This document shows positions 25,956-35,544 of a stretch of 64,000 bases of DNA, one piece after another. The translations under genes and the position numbers were made by a program. The stretch is taken from NCBI RefSeq assembly GCF_040719145.1, contig NZ_JBFDUZ010000001.1, positions 1,550,001 through 1,614,000 on the forward strand, in the 5' to 3' direction. Source of the DNA: Paenibacillus sp. JQZ6Y-1 (GTDB taxonomy: Bacteria; Bacillota; Bacilli; Paenibacillales; Paenibacillaceae). The notes below the pieces were generated by a model, which saw only the letters and a program-made list of their open reading frames with translations, ran no database searches and was not told where the DNA came from. How positions within the stretch are numbered: the stretch's first letter is position 1; the number at the start of each line of letters is the position of its first letter.

Positions 25956-26008
25956 AGGGATTGCAGGCATCCGATGATGTCTGTACGAGTTTCGTGCGGT
26001 CAATAGGG

Positions 26009-26051
26009 GAAGCCCGGTGAAAAGTTCCATTTTACCGAGGCTTCTTTTTTT
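26009..26051 (+). terminator. Expression-platform terminator of riboswitch B
   Basis: GAAGCC-CGGT pairs with ACCG-GGCTTC, extended by an A/T stem, and ends in seven T. It lies 65 nt before the first operon gene, as expected for ligand-triggered termination. Confidence 0.85.
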
Positions 26052-26115
26052 ATGCCCAAATTCGGGATAACACCATTTGACATGTAATTAATTTGGATTG
26101 AAGGAGTTACGTATC

Positions 26116-26223
26116 ATGCTGGATTTGATCATGATTGTGTTGGTATTACTCATTGCATTCGCGCTTGGAGGACTGGGAGAATGGTCGTCCAGAGTGATCG
26201 GGGAAAGAGGGAAGGAACAATGA
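26116..26223 (+). CDS. Small single-span membrane protein at the head of the kdp operon
   Basis: A 35-residue peptide. A hydrophobic helix (about residues 2-20, rich in Leu, Ile and Val) is followed by a short charged tail ending G-E-R-G-K-E-Q. AAGGAG lies 9 nt before the ATG, and the stop overlaps the kdpF start by 4 nt (ATGA), so it is translated with KdpF. It is not KdpF itself, which follows. Some actinobacterial kdp operons also carry a short membrane ORF before kdpF, but I know of no assigned function. Confidence 0.7.
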   Translation: MLDLIMIVLVLLIAFALGGLGEWSSRVIGERGKEQ

Positions 26224-26300
26224 CCTGGTTATTATGGATTATCATTGCAGGCGTACTGTTATATCTATGTTATGCCCTGATCTATCCCGAGAAATTCTAA
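26220..26300 (+). CDS. kdpF: K+-transporting ATPase small subunit KdpF
   Basis: A 26-residue one-helix protein ending in Y-P-E-K-F, the usual KdpF C-terminus. It stabilises the KdpFABC complex in the membrane. It overlaps the preceding small ORF by 4 nt and precedes kdpA by 31 nt. Confidence 0.85.
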   Translation: MTWLLWIIIAGVLLYLCYALIYPEKF

Positions 26301-26331
26301 ACCGAAACCAACAGAAGAGAGTGGAGTGAGT

Positions 26332-27996
26332 ATGTTAGCATACATCGGAGTTGCCGTTACCTTATTAATCGCGCTGTTACTGGCTCGTCCTATGGGCTTG
26401 TATATGGCTCGTGTATTTGATTATAAAACAGGGCGTCTGGATCGCTGGTTCGGACCACTGGAAAAACTGATTTTCAAAATCGGCGGTATTCGTCAGAGCA
26501 ATCAAACGTGGAAGCAATACGCCGCAGCGCTCTTGGTCAGCAATACTATCATGCTGCTAATCGTGTATATCATTTTCCGATTACAGGATAAGCTACCGCT
26601 GAATCCTGCTGGTATCGCGGCGATGAGCCCGGATCTAGCATTTAATACAGCGATCAGCTTTATGACCAATACAAATTTACAGCATTATAGCGGTGAAAGC
26701 GGTTTGTCGCTGTTCTCGCAAATGACATCCATTATCTTCATGATGTTCGTCTCACCAGCTACTGGTATTGCTGTAGCCATCGCCTTTATTCGCGGTCTGG
26801 CAGGCAAGCCACTCGGTAACTTTTTCGTCGATCTGACACGGGCGATTACACGCATTTTGCTGCCACTAGCAATTGTGGCTGCACTGGTGTTTATCAGTCT
26901 GGGTGTACCGCAAACGATGCATACTTCCGTGACAGCAACGACCATACAGGGCGCACAGCAGGAGATTGGCATGGGACCGATCGGTAGTTTCCTAGCGATC
27001 AAGGAGTTAGGTAATAACGGCGGCGGTTTCTTCGGAGCCAACTCAGCGCATCCTTTTGAGAATCCGAATGGACTGAGTAATATGCTGCAAATGCTGCTGA
27101 TGCTGCTTGTACCAACGTCATTGCCATTTACGTATGGACGCATGGTAAACAATCTGAAGCAGGGTCGCGTATTATTCGTATCCATGGCGATGATGTTTGT
27201 TGTTATGCTGAGCGTATCGCTGTATGCGGAGCATCAAGGCAATCCGCTGATCAATCAACTGGGATTGCAGCAAAGTGCAGGCTCCATGGAAGGAAAAGAA
27301 GTACGATTTGGCGTAGAGCAATCCTCGCTCTATTCTGTCGTAACGACCGCTTCTGAAACGGGAGCAATCAATACGATGCACGATACACTGACACCGATTG
27401 GTGGAATGATAACAATCAGCAATATGATGCTGAATACCGTGTTTGGTGGTTCTGGGGTCGGTATGATGAACGTGCTGATGTATGCGATCATCTCGGTCTT
27501 CCTATCCGGTCTGATGGTAGGACGTACACCGGAATTCCTCGGTCGTAAGATTGAAGGAAAAGAGATGAAGCTGATTGCGGTCACATTGCTCATTCAGCCG
27601 CTGCTTATTTTGGCACCGACAGCATTGGCATTGACCTACTATCCAGATACAATCTCCAATCCGGGTTTCCACGGACTGACCCAAGCCCTGTACGAATTCA
27701 CATCCTCTGCGGCTAACAACGGATCAGGGTTCGAGGGATTGGGCGATAATACACTATTCTGGAATATTTCAACCGGTGCGGTCATGTTTATTGCGCGCTT
27801 CTTCTCTATGGTAACGCTGCTTGCTGTTGCTGGTTCGTTGCTCGCCAAAACACCAGTTCCCGAAAGCAGTGGTACGCTGCGCACCGATCAGGCATTGTTT
27901 GGTGGCGTGTTCATCGTAATCGTAGTACTGGTTGGCGCATTGACGTTCTTCCCAGCCCTCGTACTGGGACCGATTGCGGAACAGTTAACGTTGTAA
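26332..27996 (+). CDS. kdpA: K+-transporting ATPase channel-like subunit KdpA
   Basis: A 554-residue membrane protein of usual KdpA length, the K+-selective pore of the KdpFABC pump. Four degenerate selectivity-filter regions are visible: T-N-T-N-L-Q-H-Y, G-N-N-G-G-G-F-F, F-G-G-S-G-V-G and A-A-N-N-G-S-G-F. The ATG at 26332 with GGAGTGAG is preferred over a GTG two codons upstream. Confidence 0.96.
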   Translation: MLAYIGVAVTLLIALLLARPMGLYMARVFDYKTGRLDRWFGPLEKLIFKIGGIRQSNQTWKQYAAALLVSNTIMLLIVYIIFRLQDKLPLNPAGIAAMSPDLAFNTAISFMTNTNLQHYSGESGLSLFSQMTSIIFMMFVSPATGIAVAIAFIRGLAGKPLGNFFVDLTRAITRILLPLAIVAALVFISLGVPQTMHTSVTATTIQGAQQEIGMGPIGSFLAIKELGNNGGGFFGANSAHPFENPNGLSNMLQMLLMLLVPTSLPFTYGRMVNNLKQGRVLFVSMAMMFVVMLSVSLYAEHQGNPLINQLGLQQSAGSMEGKEVRFGVEQSSLYSVVTTASETGAINTMHDTLTPIGGMITISNMMLNTVFGGSGVGMMNVLMYAIISVFLSGLMVGRTPEFLGRKIEGKEMKLIAVTLLIQPLLILAPTALALTYYPDTISNPGFHGLTQALYEFTSSAANNGSGFEGLGDNTLFWNISTGAVMFIARFFSMVTLLAVAGSLLAKTPVPESSGTLRTDQALFGGVFIVIVVLVGALTFFPALVLGPIAEQLTL

Positions 27997-28081
27997 CCTA
28001 TCGTAGGTTTACCATGATGCCACATCGAACAAGCGATCATGTAAAATCGCTAATGGCGTAGGCACACGCATTGATATAATG

Positions 28082-28109
28082 ATACGTCCATATTCAAGCA
28101 CGTCCATAT
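28082..28109. repeat. Direct repeats in the kdpA-kdpB spacer
   Basis: ACGTCCATAT occurs at 28084-28093 and 28100-28109, close after a TATAAT (28075-28080). The 150-bp gap is long for kdp operons, which are normally packed. It could hold an internal promoter or processing site. Confidence 0.4.
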
Positions 28110-28146
28110 AATAGAAATAAGTGACAATCAGGTGGAGGAATCAGCA

Positions 28147-30174
28147 ATGAAAAATCAAGCTTCCGTGATGAACCGGGAACTGATAACCAAAGCATTACAG
28201 CAGTCGTTTGTGAAATTAAACCCACTGCTTATGATTAAAAATCCGGTCATGTTCGTCGTTGAAGTCGGGCTGGTGATCAGCATTTTGCTGATCTTCGCTC
28301 CAAACGCATTTGGCGAATCGGTATCGACCGGTTTCAATATTACCGTTTCTCTGATTCTGCTGCTGACCATATTGTTCGCCAACTTTGCCGAAGCACTGGC
28401 AGAAGGACGGGGTAAGGCACAAGCCGATTCACTCAAAAAAACAAAAAAAGAAATCACTGCCCATAAAGTAGACGGTGACCGCATCATCGAAGTTCCGTCC
28501 ACCGAGCTGCGCAAAGGCGATATTGTCAAAGTCACACAGGGCGAAATGATTCCCGGCGACGGGGAAGTAATCAAAGGTCTAGCATCGGTCGATGAATCTG
28601 CTATTACAGGTGAATCTGCGCCAGTAATCAAGGAAGCCGGCGGCGACTTTAGCGCTGTTACTGGTGGTACGATGGTTATCAGTGACGAAATTATTGTTCG
28701 CATCAGCAGTGATCCGGGTGAATCGTTTATGGATCGTATGATTAGTCTGGTCGAAGGCGCGGAACGTCAGAAAACGCCGAATGAGATTGCGCTCAATACT
28801 GTACTGATCAGTCTCACCATTATCTTCATGATGGTTGTTGTTACATTGCCTTTCATGGGCAAATATCTTGGTATCAATCTAGCTGTACCTGTATTGATCT
28901 CCTTGCTGGTCTGTCTGATTCCAACCACCATCGGTGGTCTGCTCTCCGCCATCGGGATTGCCGGAATGGACAGGGTTACTCGCTTCAACGTATTGGCAAT
29001 GTCCGGTAAAGCCGTAGAAGCATCCGGTGACATCAATACCATTATTCTTGATAAAACCGGTACAATTACTTACGGGAACCGCATGGCGAGTGAATTCGTT
29101 CCAACCGACGGTCATACTGCCGAGGAAGTTGGACAATGGGCAGCGATCAGCTCTGCCTACGATGAGACACCAGAAGGACGTTCCGTACTGGAATTGATGA
29201 AAAAGCAAGGCTGGACATTTGATCAGGATGCACCGATTGGTGCTGAGGTGATTGAGTTCAGAGCCGAAACTCGTATGAGTGGTCTGGATTTGAAAAATGG
29301 ACATAAAGTACGTAAAGGTGCTGTCGATGCGGTGCGCAACTGGGTAACGGCACAGGGCGGAACCATTCCACCATCGCTGCAAGCGAGCAATGACAAAATC
29401 GCGTCTGCTGGTGGTACGCCGCTCGCTGTTGCGGTCGATAACGAAATTTACGGATTGATTTATTTAAAAGATACCGTCAAAGCGGGCATGCGCGAGCGTT
29501 TTGAGCAGATGCGCAGCATGGGGATCAAAACGATCATGTGTACCGGGGATAACCCACTGACCGCAGCAACTATCGCTCGCGAAGCAGGGGTTGACGATTA
29601 TATCGCTGAAAGTACACCGGAAGATAAAATCGCTGTTATTCGCCGTGAACAAGCGCTAGGCAAGCTAGTCGCCATGACTGGTGATGGTACGAACGATGCG
29701 CCAGCACTGGCACAAGCAGACGTAGGGATTGCCATGAACAGTGGTACAGTGGCAGCGAAAGAAGCAGCGAATATGATTGACCTTGACTCTGATCCATCGA
29801 AGATTATCGAAGTGGTTGCGATTGGGAAACAGCTGCTTATGACTCGTGGTAGTCTGACGACCTTCAGTATCGCCAATGACGTTGCCAAATATTTTGCCAT
29901 TATTCCAGCGATGTTCATGGTCGCTATTCCACAAATGCAGCTGTTGAACGTGATGAATCTACATTCACCAGCTTCGGCGATCTTGTCGGCGCTGATCTTC
30001 AATGCGATCATTATTCCGATTCTGATTCCGCTGGCGATGAAAGGGGTCGCTTATAAACCGATGAGTTCTACCCGACTGCTACGTCGCAATCTATTAATGT
30101 ACGGAGTGGGCGGGGTTATCGTACCGTTTATCGGGATCAAGCTGATCGACCTTATTGTTCAGTGGTTCGTCTAA
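28147..30174 (+). CDS. kdpB: K+-transporting ATPase catalytic subunit KdpB
   Basis: A 675-residue P-type ATPase that couples ATP hydrolysis to K+ transport through KdpA. The phosphorylated Asp302 lies in D-K-T-G-T-I-T; the actuator loop T-G-E-S-A and the hinge G-D-G-T-N-D-A-P are present. The ATG at 28147 follows GGTGGAGGAA; an in-frame GTG at 28132 lies inside that ribosome site. Confidence 0.97.
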   Translation: MKNQASVMNRELITKALQQSFVKLNPLLMIKNPVMFVVEVGLVISILLIFAPNAFGESVSTGFNITVSLILLLTILFANFAEALAEGRGKAQADSLKKTKKEITAHKVDGDRIIEVPSTELRKGDIVKVTQGEMIPGDGEVIKGLASVDESAITGESAPVIKEAGGDFSAVTGGTMVISDEIIVRISSDPGESFMDRMISLVEGAERQKTPNEIALNTVLISLTIIFMMVVVTLPFMGKYLGINLAVPVLISLLVCLIPTTIGGLLSAIGIAGMDRVTRFNVLAMSGKAVEASGDINTIILDKTGTITYGNRMASEFVPTDGHTAEEVGQWAAISSAYDETPEGRSVLELMKKQGWTFDQDAPIGAEVIEFRAETRMSGLDLKNGHKVRKGAVDAVRNWVTAQGGTIPPSLQASNDKIASAGGTPLAVAVDNEIYGLIYLKDTVKAGMRERFEQMRSMGIKTIMCTGDNPLTAATIAREAGVDDYIAESTPEDKIAVIRREQALGKLVAMTGDGTNDAPALAQADVGIAMNSGTVAAKEAANMIDLDSDPSKIIEVVAIGKQLLMTRGSLTTFSIANDVAKYFAIIPAMFMVAIPQMQLLNVMNLHSPASAILSALIFNAIIIPILIPLAMKGVAYKPMSSTRLLRRNLLMYGVGGVIVPFIGIKLIDLIVQWFV

Positions 30175-30220
30175 CTCTGATCCTATCCAGCTAACCCCAA
30201 TTCGAGAGGAAGAATATATC

Positions 30221-30802
30221 GTGAAAAATGTATGGATAAGTCTGAGAACAACGGCGGTCTTTTTCCTAATCTGCTGTGTCGGTTACCAATTGATCGTGAC
30301 TGGAATTGCCAGTGTCGCTCTGCCCAAGCAGGCGGCAGGCAGTCTCATATACAACAAAGAGAATCAGGTGGTCGGTTCGGAATTGATCGGACAGTCGTTT
30401 ACCGATCCACAATATTTCCAAGGGCGTGTGTCTAGTGTGGAATACAATGCTAACGGTTCCGGTTCATCCAACCTTGCGCCCTCTAACCCGGATCTGATCA
30501 AACGGATGCAGGAGTCTATCACCACTTGGAAGCAGCAAAATCCGAATGTACCTGTTTCCCAGCTGCCAATGGATCTGATTACTAACTCTGGCTCCGGTCT
30601 GGACCCAGATATTACACCACAAGCGGCACAGGCGCAGATTCCGCGCATTAGCAAGCTAACTGGTGTATCCGAGCAACAGCTGCAAAGTTTGATTGCCCAA
30701 AACACGACTTCGCCGCAACTGGGCATCTTCGGTGAACCTGCTGTTAATGTACTGAAGATGAATATGGCACTGCAACAATTACGAGCAGGTTCAGGGTCAT
30801 GA
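30221..30802 (+). CDS. kdpC: K+-transporting ATPase subunit KdpC
   Basis: A 193-residue protein with one N-terminal membrane helix and a soluble domain, the assembly subunit of KdpFABC. F-Q-G-R-V-S near 65, the N-P-D-L-I segment and S-G-S-G-L-D-P-D-I-T are KdpC hallmarks. The start is GTG, preceded by GAGAGGAAG; the longer open frame runs into kdpB. It overlaps the next gene by 4 nt. Confidence 0.95.
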   Translation: MKNVWISLRTTAVFFLICCVGYQLIVTGIASVALPKQAAGSLIYNKENQVVGSELIGQSFTDPQYFQGRVSSVEYNANGSGSSNLAPSNPDLIKRMQESITTWKQQNPNVPVSQLPMDLITNSGSGLDPDITPQAAQAQIPRISKLTGVSEQQLQSLIAQNTTSPQLGIFGEPAVNVLKMNMALQQLRAGSGS

Positions 30803-33138
30803 GTACCTTCCGGCGCAAAACGCCTGAAGAATTGCTACACATGATCTCCAAGCTCAAACAAGGAAAATTAAAAATCTATATCGGAGCCGTTAGCGGCTCC
30901 GGTAAAACCTATCATATGCTGCGTGAAGGCCAACTGCTCAAACAGGAAGGTCTTGACGTGGCATTATGTGCTGTCTCGACCTTACAGCGTCCAGAAACCG
31001 TGCAGCAGCTAGGCGATCTGAAGCGCATTCCAAGTATTCACTGGATGAAGACGGACAAATCTGGACATCCCATCGAGCAAAAGGATTTGAATCTGGATGC
31101 GATTATTGAGCGCAATCCTGAAGTGCTGCTGGTCGATCATCTGGCACATCGCAATCGTCCTGATGCGCAGCATGAAACCCGCTGGGAGGATATCCAGTTT
31201 TTGTTGCAGCGCGGAATTAGCGTGATGGTAACAGTCAATGTCTACGAGCTGGAGGGAGCAGCACAGCTGGCACGTCATTATATCGGACGCGAGGTCGATT
31301 GTACGGTGCCAGAGGATGTATTGGTTCAGGCGGATGAAGTGCGTCTGATCGATGTGACGCCTGAGGTTATTTTACAGCGCTATTCTGCCGGGCATCTGTT
31401 AGGTAGCACGGATAGTGATTATTTTGAAAAGGGAAATCTATCGGTGCTGCGCGAGTTAGCACTGCGTACCGTAGCCGAGGGCGTCGGCGGTACATTGGAA
31501 AAGCATCGTGCAGAGCAGGGTTTGAGTGGACCGACCGGTACGACCGAGCGTATTATGGTGCTAGTGCAGTATCATTGGAACGGGTCTATCTATATACGGC
31601 GTGGACAGCAGATTGCCCGACGTCTGAGCGGTGATCTGCTGGTCGTTTCCTTTCGCAATCGCGGTGTAAAGCCGACCAATGAAGAGCGTACATTTCGGCG
31701 TGCCTTCCGCGATCTGACGGATCAGGTAGGTGGCGTATTTGAAGAGATTCTGATCGGCTCACGCTTTGATCTATCTCGGCAAATGGTGCAATTTGCCCGT
31801 CAGCATCAGGTTACACGTATTGTACTTGGTCATTCTCGGCAAAAGCGCTGGCAGGAGCTGATCAACAGTTCGGTCGTCAACGGATTGCTGCTGCATACGC
31901 GGCATATTGATATTTTCCTGATGGCAGATCGCGCGGAGCAGGAGGGAGAGCGTATATTGCCTGCACGTACCGCTGCTGTCAAAAAGCCGGAAAATTATCG
32001 GCGTCTGCCCTCTGAGGAGATCAAGCGTCAGATTGAGCATATTCAGCGCGGTACATTCAAAGTGTATGTGGGCGCGGCGCCGGGTGTAGGCAAGACGTAT
32101 ACAATGCTGCGCGAGGGCAAGGAGCTGATGCGTCAGGGAATCGACGTGGTGATTGGTCTACTAGAAACGCATGGACGCAAGGAAACCGCCGAACAGGCAG
32201 AGACGCTTCCCTTACTGCCGCGTCAGCAGATTCCATATGGTGAGCGGATGCTAGAGGAAATGGATGTGGATGGCATCATTCGCCGCAATCCAGAGGTAGT
32301 GCTAGTCGACGAACTAGCACATAGTAACGTACCCGGCAGTCGTAATAGTAAGCGCTATGAGGATATTCGCGAATTGCTAGATGCAGGCATTGCTGTCATT
32401 TCCACTGTTAACATTCAGCATCTAGAAAGTTTGAATGATGCAGTAGAGCAGATTACTGGTATTCGCGTACGGGAAACGGTGCCGGATTATATTTTGCATC
32501 TGGCAGATGAAGTGGAGTTGATTGATGTTACGCCGCAAACGTTACGTCAACGACTGAGTGAGGGCAAAATCTATGCCGCTACTAAGGTGGAACAATCGCT
32601 AAACAACTTTTTCAAGCTGGGTAATCTGATTGCGCTGCGCGAGCTGGCGTTACGCGAAGTGGCGGATGATGTGGACGAGCGGTTGGAATCATGGGAGCGA
32701 AGTGCATCGCTACGTGGACCGTGGCGACGGGAAGAAGTGATCTTTGTCGGGGTAAAACTGGATCATGAAGCGGAACGATTGATCCGACGCGGATTCCGCA
32801 CTGCCTATCGGTTAAAAGCAAAACTGATCGTCACCTATATCCATACTGGCACAGAGCAGTCCATGACCGAGGAACAGCAGATCAAAGCCGATAAATTCGA
32901 TAAATTGACTCGGCGACTAGGCGGGCAATTTGAAGTACAATATCGTCCGCAATGTTCAAGCATGAAGCAGCTGGCACGCTATATCAATGAAGAAGCAGTA
33001 CGACATGAAGCGACCCAGATGCTACTTGGACAGTCCAGCACACCACGCTGGAAGCGCTGGGGACGCGAATCCATTTTGAAAAAGGTATTGCGCGAATCGC
33101 GAAATATGGATGTATTGGTCGTAGCCGACAGGGAGTAA
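30799..33138 (+). CDS. Tandem-duplicated KdpD N-terminal sensor protein without kinase
   Basis: A 779-residue protein with two consecutive KdpD-type units. Unit 1 has Walker A G-A-V-S-G-S-G-K-T (29-37), V-D-H-L-A-H and a USP domain (about 250-375). Unit 2 has canonical G-A-A-P-G-V-G-K-T (425-433), V-D-E-L-A-H-S-N and a second USP domain (about 640-779). Histidine-kinase, GAF and membrane parts are absent, and no kdpE follows. Unit 1 departs more from consensus. In Staphylococcus the KdpD USP domain binds c-di-AMP; the motif I recall for this (SxS-x20-FTAxY) is not clearly present. It is coupled to kdpC by an ATGA overlap. Likely a non-phosphorelay sensor or regulator of the pump. Confidence 0.88.
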   Translation: MSTFRRKTPEELLHMISKLKQGKLKIYIGAVSGSGKTYHMLREGQLLKQEGLDVALCAVSTLQRPETVQQLGDLKRIPSIHWMKTDKSGHPIEQKDLNLDAIIERNPEVLLVDHLAHRNRPDAQHETRWEDIQFLLQRGISVMVTVNVYELEGAAQLARHYIGREVDCTVPEDVLVQADEVRLIDVTPEVILQRYSAGHLLGSTDSDYFEKGNLSVLRELALRTVAEGVGGTLEKHRAEQGLSGPTGTTERIMVLVQYHWNGSIYIRRGQQIARRLSGDLLVVSFRNRGVKPTNEERTFRRAFRDLTDQVGGVFEEILIGSRFDLSRQMVQFARQHQVTRIVLGHSRQKRWQELINSSVVNGLLLHTRHIDIFLMADRAEQEGERILPARTAAVKKPENYRRLPSEEIKRQIEHIQRGTFKVYVGAAPGVGKTYTMLREGKELMRQGIDVVIGLLETHGRKETAEQAETLPLLPRQQIPYGERMLEEMDVDGIIRRNPEVVLVDELAHSNVPGSRNSKRYEDIRELLDAGIAVISTVNIQHLESLNDAVEQITGIRVRETVPDYILHLADEVELIDVTPQTLRQRLSEGKIYAATKVEQSLNNFFKLGNLIALRELALREVADDVDERLESWERSASLRGPWRREEVIFVGVKLDHEAERLIRRGFRTAYRLKAKLIVTYIHTGTEQSMTEEQQIKADKFDKLTRRLGGQFEVQYRPQCSSMKQLARYINEEAVRHEATQMLLGQSSTPRWKRWGRESILKKVLRESRNMDVLVVADRE

Positions 33139-33164
33139 TGCTCCTATACGGCTACGACTTTTTC
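33118..33164 (+). terminator. Terminator of the kdp operon
   Basis: GTCGTAGCCG and CGGCTACGAC, a perfect 10-bp stem whose left arm lies in the last codons of the kdpD-like gene, then TTTTT. Confidence 0.88.
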
Positions 33165-33262
33165 TTTTATCTAGTTACCTATGCTATCTAGCTATTGTTT
33201 TATCTGTATAAGGATTTCCTGCTGTTTAGATCTATTGTCTACAAGATTCCCACTTAGTTGGC

Positions 33263-34201
33263 TTAGGAGCCAACAGCAATATTTCCTGATGTGGAGCGAA
33301 GCTGTATGGAGCTATTGCTGCTTCGATTGGGCTGTGGCACAGTAACAGTGCCGGATTCTGATTGTGCATCATATCCATTGGAGGTAGCCGGAGGGTCGAC
33401 AAGTTGAATATCACCGGAATCGGTTGTAATCTCTAACGGATGACTGGTAGGCTGCTTGTTCCGATTGTCTGAGAGATTGGTCTGATGAATCACAATATCG
33501 CCAGATTCTGATTGAAGACGAGCAGAACCATTCAACTGCTGTATATCGAGTTTGCCTGATCCAGCGGTAGATGTTAGCTGACCTTGTACAGAACCAAGCT
33601 TCATATCGCCCGAACCGGATTGTATATCCAGCGATGAGCCTTTCCATTCCTGAATGATCATATCGCCAGACGATGTTTTTAATGTCGCATTGCCATTCAG
33701 TTGCTCCGCTTTGATTCGTCCCGATACGGATTGCACGGTGATCTGTTTTGCTTGTATATGATTCAGATTCGTCTGTGCAGAAATGAGATGAAAGTCGGCG
33801 CTGTCTAGACTATCTGGGTTGGCGAGCTGTACGGTAATATGCTGTACATGCGGCGACAGCTTAGGTGTAGTCAGCTGCCACGGCTTGCGCTGCATATTCA
33901 TCTCGATCTGTAGGGAGCCGTGTTGTACATTGGTTTGTTGCAATGTATCACGAATGGCTGCGGTGACTTCGCCTTCCAGCACGATATGATCCTGCTGGTC
34001 AGGGCTATCGGTAAACTGCACAGCAATCTCATAACCAGATTGAATCGTCAAATGCTTGATTGCGCCGCTATTGGCTTGCCATTGTCGAGTATACTGTTGG
34101 TTTGCTGGTGGACCGCCCAGCTGCAAAGCATTCACGACCCATACGCCTGCTATAATAAGCAGCAGTACAGGTGCAAGTATGTAAATCCATATCTTTCGCA
34201 T
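33263..34201 (-). CDS. DUF4097-type beta-strand repeat protein, membrane anchored
   Basis: A 312-residue protein with an N-terminal membrane helix (about 5-26) and an external part of short beta repeats. The repeating S-G-D-I/M and S-G-S-G-D-M motifs (about 170-300) are typical of the DUF4097 / auto-transporter-like adhesin beta-solenoid family. AGGAGG precedes the ATG. Function is unknown; some relatives are linked to envelope stress responses. Confidence 0.8.
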   Translation of the reverse strand: MRKIWIYILAPVLLLIIAGVWVVNALQLGGPPANQQYTRQWQANSGAIKHLTIQSGYEIAVQFTDSPDQQDHIVLEGEVTAAIRDTLQQTNVQHGSLQIEMNMQRKPWQLTTPKLSPHVQHITVQLANPDSLDSADFHLISAQTNLNHIQAKQITVQSVSGRIKAEQLNGNATLKTSSGDMIIQEWKGSSLDIQSGSGDMKLGSVQGQLTSTAGSGKLDIQQLNGSARLQSESGDIVIHQTNLSDNRNKQPTSHPLEITTDSGDIQLVDPPATSNGYDAQSESGTVTVPQPNRSSNSSIQLRSTSGNIAVGS

Positions 34202-34278
34202 TTTGACCTCCTGCAGTGTATATGGGTTAGATCATCGTAACATTCTCATTTTGCGAAAGCAAAAGAGCCAAACAAAAA

Positions 34279-34315
34279 AAACGATCCATGCCTGATATGC
34301 AGACATGGATCGTTT
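34279..34315 (-). terminator. Terminator of the TIM-barrel protein gene
   Basis: AAACGATCCATG/CATGGATCGTTT, a perfect 12-bp stem. On the minus strand it continues into a run of T. Confidence 0.88.
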
Positions 34316-34398
34316 GAGTAAAGCAGCGGGTATGAAGCATTCCTGTTCCTGTCTCTGTTTATCAGGAAAGGATCATTTATAGTAGCACAGAATTGATA

Positions 34399-35544
34399 TT
34401 AGTAGTTCAGACGTGTGCCGATGTTGTTGAGCATTGCTTCAGTGAATTCACCAGTTGCTACATAGTTTACAGTCGTGATACTCGATTGTGTACTGTGCAG
34501 ACCGTTGTAAATTTGAATGGAGGCATCATTAGTCAAACCTGCGCTCAGAGCTGGGACAATCGTTTGTTTGGTATCGGCAGTATCACCAGCTTGCGCTTGG
34601 CTGATTACGCCGTCTTTGCTGTATACCCAGTCAATATTGCGACCCAGCTGTTGGTAATCAGCAACGGGAGTGATGAAGTTTACGGAAGAGCTATAAGCCG
34701 CTACATTTGGAGTGGTACCATCTGTGTTGCTTACATTGCTGTATACGCCAACTGTCAGATCTGGTTTGATGGTTTTGATGTCTGTGCTTACTTCTTTGAT
34801 GTAATTAGCCAGTTGATCGGATTTCCATTGCGTCCATTGAGCAATTTTGGAGTTGCTGGAGCTTTTCGTGAAATCGATTTTTTTCGGATCAACATTGTTG
34901 GTGCTACGGAACTGGTTGATAGTTGTTGTATTCATATCCACACGGTTTGTATCAAAATCCAGACCGCTCAGTACAACGCCATCTACGTTATAGTTGGTAA
35001 CAACTTCTTTCACGATAGAACGCTCGTAGTTTTGCACATCGGTATCAAACGGATTCACATAGTAGCTGCTACCGTTTTTACCAGTATAAGTGGAGATATT
35101 GCCTTTATCGTCAACCGTGCGCATTTGCCAAGAGGAGTTCACGCCGATGGCTGCTTTGTCTTGGAATTGTGGAACCCAAGCTTGTACTTTGATGCCATAT
35201 TCATGCGCTTTTTCGATCATCGCTGCCAGAGCGTCGAATTCTGTATAACCCTCAGCTTCTGGAGCGATTTTGCTATCGTAGAAGGCATAACCGGAAGAGC
35301 CATTCACATCGCTATCCTGTTTCACACTCATATTGATGACAGATACGTGATTGCGTGCTGCTCGTATAACAAATGAGTTCACATCATCAGCATTTTTGAA
35401 ATTAGCTTCGGTTTGAACAGTAACTTCCGTCGCAAGTGGAGTCGTTGTCGCAACGGCATCCGCAGCATGAACGGTAGACGCTTGCCATGGCATAATAGTC
35501 AGAGCCAGTAAAGCGGCAGATAGGGAATAAGCTAGTTTTTTCAT
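34399..35544 (-). CDS. Secreted glycosyl-hydrolase-like TIM-barrel protein (GHL10/DUF187 type)
   Basis: A 381-residue exported protein with a signal peptide (about 1-28, ending V-H-A-A). The mature part resembles the family-10-like glycosidase barrels (YngK/PgaB relatives): V-N-S-F-V-I-R-A-A-R near 55, H-E-Y-G-I-K-V-Q-A-W-V near 120 and V-D-G-V-V-L-S-G-L-D-F near 205. The Asp in L-D-F-D is a candidate catalytic residue. The substrate is unknown. AAAGGACC lies before the ATG at 35544; the open frame continues 47 codons upstream without a good site. Confidence 0.68.
   Translation of the reverse strand: MKKLAYSLSAALLALTIMPWQASTVHAADAVATTTPLATEVTVQTEANFKNADDVNSFVIRAARNHVSVINMSVKQDSDVNGSSGYAFYDSKIAPEAEGYTEFDALAAMIEKAHEYGIKVQAWVPQFQDKAAIGVNSSWQMRTVDDKGNISTYTGKNGSSYYVNPFDTDVQNYERSIVKEVVTNYNVDGVVLSGLDFDTNRVDMNTTTINQFRSTNNVDPKKIDFTKSSSNSKIAQWTQWKSDQLANYIKEVSTDIKTIKPDLTVGVYSNVSNTDGTTPNVAAYSSSVNFITPVADYQQLGRNIDWVYSKDGVISQAQAGDTADTKQTIVPALSAGLTNDASIQIYNGLHSTQSSITTVNYVATGEFTEAMLNNIGTRLNY

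Noticed and set aside
25456-25960. Possible cobalamin or other riboswitch from the G-rich blocks
   Set aside because: The order of conserved blocks and the potassium-transport context fit the c-di-AMP ydaO class in both copies.
34393-35376. 327-residue plus-strand open frame
   Set aside because: It is the antisense shadow of the secreted TIM-barrel gene, which has a signal peptide, ribosome site and terminator.
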